This document shows positions 16,654 to 25,088 of a stretch of DNA of 64,000 nt, piece after piece. Position numbers and translations under genes: made by a program. The notes under the pieces were generated by a model. It had not been told where the DNA came from and made no database searches. It saw only the letters and a list, made by a program, of their open reading frames with translations. The stretch is from CAUZIZ01 sp965218775 (GTDB lineage Bacteria; Acidobacteriota; UBA6911; RPQK01; JAJDTT01): contig CBDCLS010000005.1 of NCBI GenBank assembly GCA_965218775.1, forward strand, positions 434,001 to 498,000, read 5' to 3'. How positions within the stretch are numbered: the stretch's first letter is position 1; the number at the start of each line of letters is the position of its first letter.

Positions 16654-17475
16654 CTACTCAGACGCAGCGTCCCTGACCGGTGCCTGATTGAAGCCCCCCG
16701 CTCCCCCAAACGGAGGCGGGCCCTGGATCAGTGCCAGCTGCCTGGGTGTTGCCCTCTCTTCGAATCCTTCCGCCATAGCCAGCTGATTGTCCCAGGCCGC
16801 CTGAAAAGCGGGTGCATATGAGGCGAAGATCGTGCGCCGGACCTTGCCACTTCGATTCCGGACGGCGCCGTGCGTCAGATCTTCGGAAAAGATGACGGCA
16901 TCTCCGGCCTGGCAGGTACAGGTCTGCACCAGGGGATGGGTTTCATCCGGTTCCTCCAGATGGTAGGGATTGGCATAGCTGCATTTGTGACTGCCCGGGA
17001 TCACGGCAAAAGCACCATTTTCCACTGCGACATCCGTGAGGGCATAGCCGATCTTCACGCTCACGCATTTGAACTTCCCATCGGTTACGGCGAATTCGCT
17101 ATAGGACAGCAGCTCTGAATATCCGTGGTGAAAGACTGTCGACCGTCCGGATTGGCGCACCAGGAGATGCAACGCGTCCAGGCGGGTGGGCTCGCCGATC
17201 ATGGCTTCGACACTGGGGACGGTTCCCTCCCAATCGATCAGCCTCTCGAAGACACCTCCGCGCCCCAGAAGAGGACACGAATAGTCAACCGGCAACTGGT
17301 CCTCTTCCTCCTGATAGTAGTTTCGAGGAGCTCCCAGTGCAGCCACCTCCTCGTCGCTGAGTGCTTCGAGCCTGTCGATTTCGCCGTTGAGATCCCAGAC
17401 CACATCCTGGGGCAGAACCTGCCGTAGGATGAGATAGCCATTGAGATCGAATAGGTAGGCTTCTTCCGGTGTCAT
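16654..17475 (-). CDS. PhyH-family Fe(II)/2-oxoglutarate oxygenase-like protein (HHG variant)
   Basis: The start at 17475 is chosen because AAGGAG lies 8 nt upstream and the family N-terminus MTPEEAYLFDLNGYLILRQV begins there. 273 residues. Signature parts: STVFHHGYSELL (place of the proximal motif), VENGAFAVIPGSHKCSYANP, GDAVIFSEDLTHGAV (distal His) and KVRRTIFASYAP (2OG Arg). The proximal motif reads HHG rather than HxD. An HxG/HxA motif occurs in Fe/2OG halogenases and also in a large uncharacterised PhyH clade, so chemistry cannot be assigned. Upstream partner of 15830-16645. Divergent from the ribokinase gene, with 81 bp between the two starts. Confidence 0.78.
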   Translation of the reverse strand: MTPEEAYLFDLNGYLILRQVLPQDVVWDLNGEIDRLEALSDEEVAALGAPRNYYQEEEDQLPVDYSCPLLGRGGVFERLIDWEGTVPSVEAMIGEPTRLDALHLLVRQSGRSTVFHHGYSELLSYSEFAVTDGKFKCVSVKIGYALTDVAVENGAFAVIPGSHKCSYANPYHLEEPDETHPLVQTCTCQAGDAVIFSEDLTHGAVRNRSGKVRRTIFASYAPAFQAAWDNQLAMAEGFEERATPRQLALIQGPPPFGGAGGFNQAPVRDAASE

Positions 17476-17556
17476 GCCTTCAACTCCTTGACTTGGTGAT
17501 GCGTACGAACTATGACCGATCTTATAATCCATTCGAGAGCTTCGGGGCAAATCCTC

Positions 17557-18471
17557 ATGCCGAAACTGGCTGTAATTGGGAGCGCAAACACCGACCTGAC
17601 CGTTTCCGCGAGTCAGCTCCCTCGACCAGGCGAAACCGTTAGTTCAGGAGAGTTTCGCGTCTCCTACGGGGGTAAGGGAGCTAACCAGGCACTGGCCGCA
17701 ATGAGGGTAGGCTGTGCCACCACCTTCCTGACGAAAATTGGCAGGGATCCCTATGGCGATCTGCTCTACGATCACTTGGTGCAATCGGGCCTGGATCCAA
17801 TCGGTCTTCTCCGCGATGCCGAGGAACCCGCCGGGGTAGCGCTCATTGCCCTCGATCGAGAAGGAAACAATCAGATTGTCGTGGCTCCTGGGAGCAATCA
17901 CCGACTAACCCCAGAAGACCTCGAGTCCTCGCAACACTTCTGGGGTGATGCCGATTTCCTGCTGATCCAGATGGAGATGCCTCAGGAGACCGTCGAATGT
18001 GCATTGGATTTAGCCAAGCGCCATCAAATGACGACAATTCTGAACCCGGCCCCGGCAGCTCCACTTAGTGCGCAGACCTATTCCCAAGTCGACATCCTCA
18101 CTCCGAACGAGCGGGAGGCATCTGATTTGACTGGAGTAGAGGTAAGAACTGTGGATGACGCCAGACATGCGGCCACGAGCCTCCGCTCCAGCGGATGTCG
18201 CACGGTGATCGTCACTCTCGGTAAGGACGGCGCTCTACTGAGCTCCGAGAAAGGAGAAGAGCACTTCCCCGCTTTTCCGGTTTCCAGCATAGATTCAGTA
18301 GCCGCAGGAGACGCCTTCAATGGGGCACTAGCTGCCGCCCTCAGCTTCGGCTCGACCCTACCCGAGGCCATCCGATTCGCTAACGCTGCCGGGGCCCTCA
18401 GCACCACCCGCAGAGGGGCGCAGGAGTCGCTTCCCGAGAGGGGCGAGGTGGAAGCTTTGTTGCGGGGCTGA
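17557..18471 (+). CDS. Ribokinase-like PfkB-family sugar kinase
   Basis: 304 residues from ATG 17557 (MPKLAVIGSANTDLTV). Motif order: SYGGKGANQALAAMRVG (sugar-binding GG motif, PfkB signature 1), KIGRDPYGD, MEMPQETVECAL, LNPAPAAPL, ILTPNEREASDLTG, VIVTLGKDGALL, and the ATP/anion-hole SIDSVAAGDAFNGALAAAL with the catalytic Asp. The sequence is close to true ribokinases (NPAPA, TPNE). The canonical motif is 'VDTTGAGDAF'; here it reads SVAAGDAF, which keeps the Gly-Asp. It phosphorylates a pentose or related sugar in the cytoplasm. A TATAAT hexamer at 17523-17528 could be its -10 box; no -35 at the right distance is seen. Confidence 0.88.
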   Translation: MPKLAVIGSANTDLTVSASQLPRPGETVSSGEFRVSYGGKGANQALAAMRVGCATTFLTKIGRDPYGDLLYDHLVQSGLDPIGLLRDAEEPAGVALIALDREGNNQIVVAPGSNHRLTPEDLESSQHFWGDADFLLIQMEMPQETVECALDLAKRHQMTTILNPAPAAPLSAQTYSQVDILTPNEREASDLTGVEVRTVDDARHAATSLRSSGCRTVIVTLGKDGALLSSEKGEEHFPAFPVSSIDSVAAGDAFNGALAAALSFGSTLPEAIRFANAAGALSTTRRGAQESLPERGEVEALLRG

Positions 18472-18744
18472 GATGAAACTTCATTGGCGAGGAATTACAC
18501 AAGAATCGCCACCGCTTTTGCTAGAAGTTCTTGAATCCACAGTTAACCACGAGTAGGTTGTTTGAATCGCTACTGTGCTCGAGACGATCCTCAGATTGGT
18601 AGCCTCTATTGGCAATGGCGCCGCATCGGCCACTGATTGACTTTCGGAGGTGAGCAACCGGATGAAGGATATCAATGCCTGTCTTGACAACATGAAGTTG
18701 CTTTCCACAATTAGTTGAGTGTCTAGATGGTCAGGGGGCAGTTT

Positions 18745-20349
18745 ATGACTCAACAGGTCTTTTCGTTCGTGTGCTCGCTGGGTATGATCGGCGCGCTGCT
18801 GGGCCAGGAGGAAACCAGGATCTCCGAAAAACGGGGGACCTTCGATGGAACCGGGCACATCGTCACTGAAGGCAACATTTCCGGCTCCAAGTACGTCAAA
18901 GGGACCTCGATCGAGGGCTCTTACGCGCTACTTCCCACCCAACCACTGAAGCTGGGCCCTGAGCGCCAGCTACTGATGGACGGACAGGTGGTTGAAGATA
19001 CGGCTGGCTGTCGGAGGGTCGTGCATCAGCCGGTTCGACACCTATCCAATCCCCTCATCCCAGGCAAGCCCTTTCTCGACTACGAAGATACCGAAGGACT
19101 GGGCACTCCTAGCGTGATCTATGATCGCGAGCAGAAGCTGTTCCGGATGTGGGCCAATAGCTGGAGAAGCTACCGGGACGCCGACCACCACTACGGACTC
19201 TACTTCGAATCTGAAGACGGTATCAGCTGGCGCTCGCCGAAACTCAAGCTTCATCAGATCGAGGGTGTCGAGTCGCCCAACATCTTCTTCAACCATCCAG
19301 GACGAAGCACTTCCGTCGCCGTAACCGAACTTCCCCCAAAATGGCGACACAAAGGCCGTTTCCTCATGACCTATCACAGTGGTGAGCTGGGGCGGGACCC
19401 CGCCACGCAAAACATGCCCGGTGGAGGCATGGAGATCCGCATCGCATTCAGCAAGGACGGCGTTCACTGGAAGGATCAAAAGGAGAACCCCATATTCAGG
19501 GGTCAGAGTGACTGCGAGAACCAGATTCTCTACAACCCTGAGCGGGACGTGTTCATGCTCTATCGCCGTCCCCCAATCAATGCCAGTCAAATCCGCCGTA
19601 TTGCCTATTCCGAAAGTTCCGATCTGGTTCACTGGACTCAGCCCACACAGATCATCCGACCTGATGAGCTGGACCCGTTCTCACTCTATGGAATGACGGT
19701 AACCCGTTACCAAGGTATCTACCTGGGCTTCCTGGAAATGTTCTACAAGCAGCAACCGCTCGACTGGGACGCCAAACCGGAGAAACATATGCAGGTCGAT
19801 CTACAGTTGGCCTGGAGCCGCGATGGAATCCACTGGGAGCGCCACCCGAAGCGTCCCATCTTCCTGCCAACCGGCCCTGCCGGTAGCTATGACTGGGGCA
19901 TGGTTTACCCAGCAGTCGGCCTGGTCGAGCGCGAGGATCGGATCGACCTCTACTATGCCGGCAGGGAGCAGCTGCACGTGCGCATGCCGGGAAACTCCAA
20001 CATCTGCCTCGCCAGCCTACGACCGGACGGGTTCGTCTCCCTCGAAGCTCCGGAAATCGGATTCGTCTTGACCCGGCCCTTGGAGTGCCCCGGCGGCAGA
20101 CTGCACATCAATGGCAGGACATCCGAGGGAGGCTCGATCCAGGTGGCGATCCGCCGTGGAGACGGTGAGTTCGATGGAGAATGGATCCCCGATCGGGACT
20201 TCGACCAATCGCTTCCATTCAGCGGAGATTCGACGAGCCAGGTGCTTGCCTTTGCCGAAGTCGACAATCTGGATTCCCTTAAGGGGCAAATCGTCCGACT
20301 GCAGTTCCGACTAGAACAGGCCCATCTCTACTCTTTCTGGTTCGATTGA
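18745..20349 (+). CDS. Secreted LFxDD propeller-like protein, paralog 4
   Basis: The start at 18745 is preferred because AGGGGGCAGTTT precedes it; 534 residues. Leader-like MTQQVFSFVCSLGMIGALLG. An extra N-terminal segment of about 45 residues (KRGTFDGTGHIVTEGNISGS) precedes the common part, in which the LFxDD motif is changed to RQLLMDGQVVED. Other landmarks remain: NPLIPGKPF, YDREQKLFRMWAN, YFESEDGISWRSPKLKL, YHSGELGRD, FSKDGVHWKD, YNPERDVFMLYRRPP, AWSRDGIHWERHP, RIDLYYAGREQL, LRPDGFVSLEAP, AHLYSFWFD. It is the most divergent of the five. The 273-bp gap before it shows nothing that I recognise. Confidence 0.76.
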   Translation: MTQQVFSFVCSLGMIGALLGQEETRISEKRGTFDGTGHIVTEGNISGSKYVKGTSIEGSYALLPTQPLKLGPERQLLMDGQVVEDTAGCRRVVHQPVRHLSNPLIPGKPFLDYEDTEGLGTPSVIYDREQKLFRMWANSWRSYRDADHHYGLYFESEDGISWRSPKLKLHQIEGVESPNIFFNHPGRSTSVAVTELPPKWRHKGRFLMTYHSGELGRDPATQNMPGGGMEIRIAFSKDGVHWKDQKENPIFRGQSDCENQILYNPERDVFMLYRRPPINASQIRRIAYSESSDLVHWTQPTQIIRPDELDPFSLYGMTVTRYQGIYLGFLEMFYKQQPLDWDAKPEKHMQVDLQLAWSRDGIHWERHPKRPIFLPTGPAGSYDWGMVYPAVGLVEREDRIDLYYAGREQLHVRMPGNSNICLASLRPDGFVSLEAPEIGFVLTRPLECPGGRLHINGRTSEGGSIQVAIRRGDGEFDGEWIPDRDFDQSLPFSGDSTSQVLAFAEVDNLDSLKGQIVRLQFRLEQAHLYSFWFD

Positions 20350-20523
20350 GACGTCCGGTCGTAGAAAACTCTCGTAGAAAAGGCCATTGGGAGTTATGGA
20401 ATAGGGGTGATGATGAACCGTGAACGCTCTTCAATAGCAAACTCAGTTCTCCACAGTATCTCTTCCGAGTGGCATTCAACATCTCCAAGACCTGTCCTTC
20501 GCTGGACAGGAGTGGCGTGCCGA

Positions 20524-22359
20524 ATGCTGATCGGCTTTCTAATCTCACTAAGCCCTTCCCTCGCCGCTGCTGGCACTTTGGTCGTGGACACACCTATGCC
20601 ACCTCCCACCTGGGCACTGCTGGAACGCGAGCTGCTTCGGTCTTCATCCGAGGCCTGCAGGCTGCTGGCCGACTGGGCCCTCGACGAGAGGGGATACTTG
20701 CTGCATCGACCCCGCTGGGGTGTGATCGACGGTCCGGACGATGCCATCGAGACTTTCGATAACTGGCCTCTACTTCACGCACTAGGCGGTGACGATTCGG
20801 TCCTGGAACAGTACAACCGCGCCCAGGAAGGCCACTGGCTCCAGTACTCCGAGCTGCGCACCGTGAAGACCGATCTGGCTCGAGAAGGCGCCTACTTTCA
20901 GGAATTCATCACGATGTCTGATTGGGCCCACACCCTGGAGGGCACGCAGTCTTTCCTTTCTCTCGGGCTTTCGGCCCCGGAAGACCCGACCTTCAGAAAG
21001 CGCATGAAACGCTTTGCCGGGCTCTATATGAACGAAGACCCGGCGGCGCCCAACTACGATCCCGTGCACAAAGTGATCCGCAGTGTCTGGACCGGCAGCA
21101 AGGGTCCCATGATGCGCAAGCCGACGGTCTACGACTGGGTGGGAGATCCTCTCAGTGGACGCTTCCATTTCCTACACAGTGCCGCCGGCACGGCGCAGAT
21201 GCTCGACTTCGCCGAACACTATCCGAAGATGTTGGCCCACTGCGAGAACTACACCGACAGTGCGGGCGATAGCCACTTGAATCTGTACGCCACCAACCCT
21301 GCCGTGAACGCCTACGCCCTAACTGGAGAGCAGAAGTACCGCGATTGGCTTCTGGAGTATGTGGGTGCCTGGAAGCAGCGAATCGACTCCAACGGTGGGA
21401 ACATTCCGACCAAGGTGGGCCTGGACGGCAAGCCGGGTGGTGCTTCGGGACAGTGGTGGAAAGGCCTGTACGGCTGGAACTTCAGCAACTTCGACGCCGA
21501 AGTGGGCTACGTCAAACATCGTGGGAACTTCTACCTGGGCCCCTGGGACGGCTTTGGGAACGCTTTCCTGCTGACTGGCGATCCTGCCTACATCGCGGTG
21601 CTGCGTCGCCAGCTGGACAACCTCTACGCACTCAAAAAAGTGGTCGACGGGAAAACGCAGATCCCCTGGAACTACGGCGATCCACGCGGCTACAAGTACT
21701 CGGAGCGGGCCGAGTGGTACAACTGGACCGACAAGCTGCCCCACAACCTTTTGACCGAAATCTTCATGTGGTCGATGGATCGCCGAGACCTGGAGCGAAT
21801 TCCCAAGGAAGGCTGGATCGGTTTCCTGGAGGGGAATGATCCGGATTACCCGGAGAAAGCTCTTCGCCTCGACCTGGAATCAGTCAGAAAGGCGGCTGGG
21901 AAGATTGAAGAGGATCCAACGACGCCCGACACCCGTCTGGCGGACTGGTTCATGTCCTTCAATCCAGCCCGAACCGAAACCCTCAACAACCTGATGCTGG
22001 GCGGCTATTATTCGACCGGTGTCGTCCGGACTCTGCACAGTCGGTTGCGCTACTTCGATCCCGTCAAACGGCGCTCGGGACCTCCCGAGGACGTGGCTGC
22101 ACTAGTAGACAAGCTCACCGCCGATTCGGTCAGTGTGACGTTCGTTAATCTCAGCCCAGTGCATCGTCGAGAGGTAATCGTCCAAGCCGGGGCATATGCC
22201 GAGCATCAGTTCACAGTTGTGAAGCAAAAGGGTCAAGAAGAGCAGATTGATGGATCGTCCGTAACCATCCGTTTGAAGCCGGGTAGTGGAGATCGCCTCA
22301 CCTTTCAGATGCGCCGATACGCCAACCAGCCCACCCTGCTTCCTCCGTGGAACCGATAG
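20524..22359 (+). CDS. Large exported protein of unknown function
   Basis: The start at 20524 gives the leader MLIGFLISLSPSLAAAG with AGGAG about 11 nt upstream; an earlier ATG (20407) would add 39 poorly hydrophobic residues. 611 residues. It is rich in Trp and Tyr with helical spacing: ETFDNWPLLHALGG, SDWAHTLEGTQSFLSLGL, LHSAAGTAQMLDFAEHY, NLYATNPAVNAYALTGEQKY, GKPGGASGQWWKGLYGWNFS, YLGPWDGFGNAFLLTGDPAY. This looks like an (alpha/alpha) toroid as in several glycosidases and lyases, followed by a small C-terminal beta domain (VSVTFVNLSPVHRREVIVQA). I recognise no named family. It follows paralog 4 on the same strand. Confidence 0.6.
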   Translation: MLIGFLISLSPSLAAAGTLVVDTPMPPPTWALLERELLRSSSEACRLLADWALDERGYLLHRPRWGVIDGPDDAIETFDNWPLLHALGGDDSVLEQYNRAQEGHWLQYSELRTVKTDLAREGAYFQEFITMSDWAHTLEGTQSFLSLGLSAPEDPTFRKRMKRFAGLYMNEDPAAPNYDPVHKVIRSVWTGSKGPMMRKPTVYDWVGDPLSGRFHFLHSAAGTAQMLDFAEHYPKMLAHCENYTDSAGDSHLNLYATNPAVNAYALTGEQKYRDWLLEYVGAWKQRIDSNGGNIPTKVGLDGKPGGASGQWWKGLYGWNFSNFDAEVGYVKHRGNFYLGPWDGFGNAFLLTGDPAYIAVLRRQLDNLYALKKVVDGKTQIPWNYGDPRGYKYSERAEWYNWTDKLPHNLLTEIFMWSMDRRDLERIPKEGWIGFLEGNDPDYPEKALRLDLESVRKAAGKIEEDPTTPDTRLADWFMSFNPARTETLNNLMLGGYYSTGVVRTLHSRLRYFDPVKRRSGPPEDVAALVDKLTADSVSVTFVNLSPVHRREVIVQAGAYAEHQFTVVKQKGQEEQIDGSSVTIRLKPGSGDRLTFQMRRYANQPTLLPPWNR

Positions 22360-22369
22360 AGCCCCGAGT

Positions 22370-22710
22370 TTAGCCCAACCCCTGGGGGGTGATGGAAAGC
22401 TTGGGGTCGCGAAGATCTATCCCCTCTTCGGAAATGAGAGCAGCAGAGGCCCATCGATCACCATCGTCAGACTCACTGACCCGGATCTTTCCGGAGTCCG
22501 CGCCGGCATGGGTCTCTCCCTCGCGAAAAATACAAAACCACTTATTCTGAAACCGGATCAAATCGGTGAAGGCGTTGTGCGGGGCCTGGTCCCAAATCCT
22601 CTGCACCGAGACCAGCTTGGGAACAGCCGCTTCAGGGCTGGCCGAGGCCGAGAGCAAGAACAGAAAGGTCAGGAACGTGCAAAAATCATGGGATATTCGA
22701 GAGAAACAGG
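22370..22710 (-). pseudogene. Sialidase/neuraminidase-like gene, 5' remnant
   Basis: About 95 codons are readable from near 22657, and the same frame upstream encodes a leader-like FCTFLTFLFLLSASASP without a standard start codon. The mature part VQRIWDQAPHNAFTDLIRFQ, WFCIFREGETHAG and RVSESDDGDRW matches the N-terminus of exo-alpha-sialidase-type propellers (FRxGxxH..S.DG..W). It then stops at SITPQGLG, 10 bp from the end of the oppositely oriented gene. The remaining roughly 250-300 codons are absent, so this is a truncated relic of a carbohydrate-active gene. Confidence 0.65.
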
Positions 22711-22711
22711 G

Positions 22712-24616
22712 TTAATCGCCTCCCGGAAGGCCTCCCTGCGACCAGACACGCTCCGCATAAGACAGAACACCTTTCACACCGAGGTCCAGCGTCCAGATCG
22801 CTCCGGTTTGTCCCTCACAAACCAGGAGATTGGTCCCACGAAAAATGACGTTGGTGGGAAACAGGCCGGGAACACGAAGTCGATCGACCTCAACGCCGGA
22901 TGGGGAGACAATGGCAATCCTGCCATGACCGAACAGCGTGACATAGAGATCCCCGCTGGCGGCAACACGAATACCGTCAGGACCTACCCGCCCTTCGAAA
23001 TGCACAAATTCGGTCAAACCTTCTGCCAGTCTACCTTCCCGATCCAAGAGCGCAGTCAGAACGTTACCGGTAGTGGTCTCAACCACATAGATCCGGGAGC
23101 CGTCGGGTGAAAAATCAAGTCCGTTCGTAAACTCCAAACCATCTGCCAGGACCTCGGCCAATCCCTCTTCCGATACCGTGGAAAGTCTGCCTCCAGGGCG
23201 GCCGCGCCAGGCGTTCCCTGGATCGGTGAAATAGATCTTGCCGTTGGGCCCGAAAAGGATCTCGTTGGGGCCCCGCAGGGGAGTCCCATCCTGGTAGCGG
23301 TCACAGAATACTTCTAGCGAGCCCTCCAAGGTCGACTTGAAGAGCTTCCGGTGCGCATGGTCCGTGATATAGAGACTCCCATCGGGATGTATGGCAACTC
23401 CCTGGGTCTTTCCGCCCGTGGTGACGAAATGAGCGACCTCTCCACCTGGTGAGATCTTCGAGACGAAATCGGCACGGCAATTGGCGACGAAGAGGTTCCC
23501 TTCATGGTCAAAGGCTGGACCCTCCGGCATCGAAAGCCCACGCGCATACAGCTTCGCCTCCCCTAGTTCCTGACGTCCGGACACCGGTCCAAGAATGAGG
23601 CTTGGGGCCTTGCGTCGCGGGAGAGGCAGCTGAACCTCACGTCCGGAGCGAGCTGAAAGATAGGCAGCCTCCATGATCTCCACACAGCGAAGACCGTCCC
23701 AGCCCGTCAGTATCGGCTCCCGATCCTCCAACACCCAGTCGGCAAAGCTCGTCAGCTCGGTGGTGTAGGCCTCCCGAAAGCCGGCTTCATTGTCGAACTC
23801 GAATCTCTTCTCCTGACCCTCCCAGCCCTGAATCGTCACGCTGCAGTCGGAGGGGTTGTAGAGCACCCCACCCCGCTCCAGGACGATGTGAACGCCGAAG
23901 GCCTGGCGAAAGGTGCGGACACCGGAGAAGGGACAAACCTGAAGCGTCCCGACCACACCCGATTCGAAGTGGATCATGAGCGAGAGTGCGTCTTCGTAGT
24001 CGCTCCGGTGATCGGTCTTTACCGGACTCCGGGCGAAGACAGATCCCGCCTCGCCACAGGTGTACCGGAGAAAGTCGATATCGTGTACTCCGGATGCATG
24101 GAGAAGGCCTCCTCCCTGCTCGCGTTTGAGCCACCATCCCCACCAGTCGCGATGGTAGAAGCCGTTGATGTTCACAGCCAGGACGCGTCCCAGTCGTCCG
24201 CTCCGGGCCACCTCCGCCATCTTCTGGTACTGAGGACGGAGGCGCCGTTTGTGACCCACCATCAGCTTGACGCCCGCCTCGTCGGCAGCCTCGATCATGT
24301 CATGGCACTCCTCGACGTTGAGGGCCATGGGCTTTTCACAGAAGATGTGTTTCCCTGCTTCAGCTGCCTCCAAGGCCAAGGAGTGGTGAAGATGATTGGG
24401 GGCCGTCAAGAGCACGGCCTGGGCTTCTGAGTTGGAAAGGCACTCCCGAAGCGAGGAGGACACGGGCACGTCCAGGCTCCGTGCCAGAGGCTCTAACCGC
24501 GATTCGTCGGGGTCACAGAGACCTATAATCTGAAATTGAGGTAGTGTCGCGATGAGCTCGGCCAGATGGGCTCCGAAGCTCCCGCAGCCAACTATCGCAA
24601 TCGTTAGCTTATCCAT
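22712..24616 (-). CDS. Fusion: Gfo/Idh/MocA oxidoreductase + SMP-30/gluconolactonase
   Basis: 634 residues. Residues 1-340 are a Gfo/Idh/MocA dehydrogenase: Rossmann motif IAIVGCGSFGAHLAEL, APNHLHHSLALEAAEAGKHI then FCEKPMA (EKP motif), and GVHDIDFLRY. Residues about 350-634 are a six-bladed SMP-30/gluconolactonase propeller: MPEGPAFDHEGNLFVAN (metal Glu), GPNEILFGPNGKIYFTD (Asn), FTNGLDFSPDGSRIYV (Asn) and GPDGIRVAASGDLYVT (Asp). The fused activities would oxidise a sugar to a lactone and hydrolyse it to the aldonic acid in one polypeptide. No leader, so cytoplasmic. The 4-OT gene lies 22 bp upstream on the same strand. Domain calls are secure; substrate is inferred. Confidence 0.88.
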   Translation of the reverse strand: MDKLTIAIVGCGSFGAHLAELIATLPQFQIIGLCDPDESRLEPLARSLDVPVSSSLRECLSNSEAQAVLLTAPNHLHHSLALEAAEAGKHIFCEKPMALNVEECHDMIEAADEAGVKLMVGHKRRLRPQYQKMAEVARSGRLGRVLAVNINGFYHRDWWGWWLKREQGGGLLHASGVHDIDFLRYTCGEAGSVFARSPVKTDHRSDYEDALSLMIHFESGVVGTLQVCPFSGVRTFRQAFGVHIVLERGGVLYNPSDCSVTIQGWEGQEKRFEFDNEAGFREAYTTELTSFADWVLEDREPILTGWDGLRCVEIMEAAYLSARSGREVQLPLPRRKAPSLILGPVSGRQELGEAKLYARGLSMPEGPAFDHEGNLFVANCRADFVSKISPGGEVAHFVTTGGKTQGVAIHPDGSLYITDHAHRKLFKSTLEGSLEVFCDRYQDGTPLRGPNEILFGPNGKIYFTDPGNAWRGRPGGRLSTVSEEGLAEVLADGLEFTNGLDFSPDGSRIYVVETTTGNVLTALLDREGRLAEGLTEFVHFEGRVGPDGIRVAASGDLYVTLFGHGRIAIVSPSGVEVDRLRVPGLFPTNVIFRGTNLLVCEGQTGAIWTLDLGVKGVLSYAERVWSQGGLPGGD

Positions 24617-24638
24617 TCCTCAGAGTCCGCAGGTCAGC

Positions 24639-24824
24639 TCACCGGTCTGAAAGCAACACACCCCCGGACGCCCAGTGCTCGCGAGGAATCTCCTCGATGA
24701 CGACTTTGGTTGCTTCGGGCGTCGTCTCGCAGACTTCCACAATCGCATCGGTAAGGGCCTTTACCAGACGTCTCTTCTGGTCCTGGGTGCGACCATCCAA
24801 CATTTTTACGTTGATGAATGGCAT
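24639..24824 (-). CDS. 4-oxalocrotonate tautomerase-family protein
   Basis: The start at 24824 is fixed by AAGGAGGACTCA just upstream and by the family N-terminus MPFINVKMLDGRT, where Pro1 becomes the catalytic base after Met removal. 61 residues, the standard size. VEVCETTPEATKVVIEEIPR and HWASGGVLLSD match the 4-OT fold, though the Arg in EEIPREHW sits where 4-OT has its second Arg. It forms an operon with the dehydrogenase-lactonase fusion. It could tautomerise a keto/enol sugar-acid or aromatic intermediate; the substrate is not shown. Confidence 0.88.
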   Translation of the reverse strand: MPFINVKMLDGRTQDQKRRLVKALTDAIVEVCETTPEATKVVIEEIPREHWASGGVLLSDR

Positions 24825-25088
24825 TGAGTCCTCCTTGCAGTAGTTGGCGGCGAAGCCTGCCGCGCGGACAGGATACGCCATCCAACCAAGCTGGTGAACC
24901 CGACCTGTGAAACTTCGCCGGGAAGTCAGGTTGGAGGTCTCGACGGGAGTCGTGCAACTGACCAGGGTTTCCCCCTGACCCTGAGACCTCGGCCGAGGTG
25001 CTTGTTCCAAATCGCCTTCCTCCTGGAGAGTCTGACCAGGAAAGACTACCCTTACAAGGGAATTTCAACCGGACTGGGAGGAGCGAGA

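Noticed and set aside
17488..17528. TTGACT ... TATAAT as promoter of the ribokinase gene
   Set aside because: Spacing between the two hexamers is about 29 bp, too long for a sigma-70 promoter; only the -10-like box is worth noting.
18481..18858. 125-codon minus-strand frame upstream of propeller paralog 4
   Set aside because: Mostly antisense to the start of paralog 4, with no ribosome site and no recognisable protein features.
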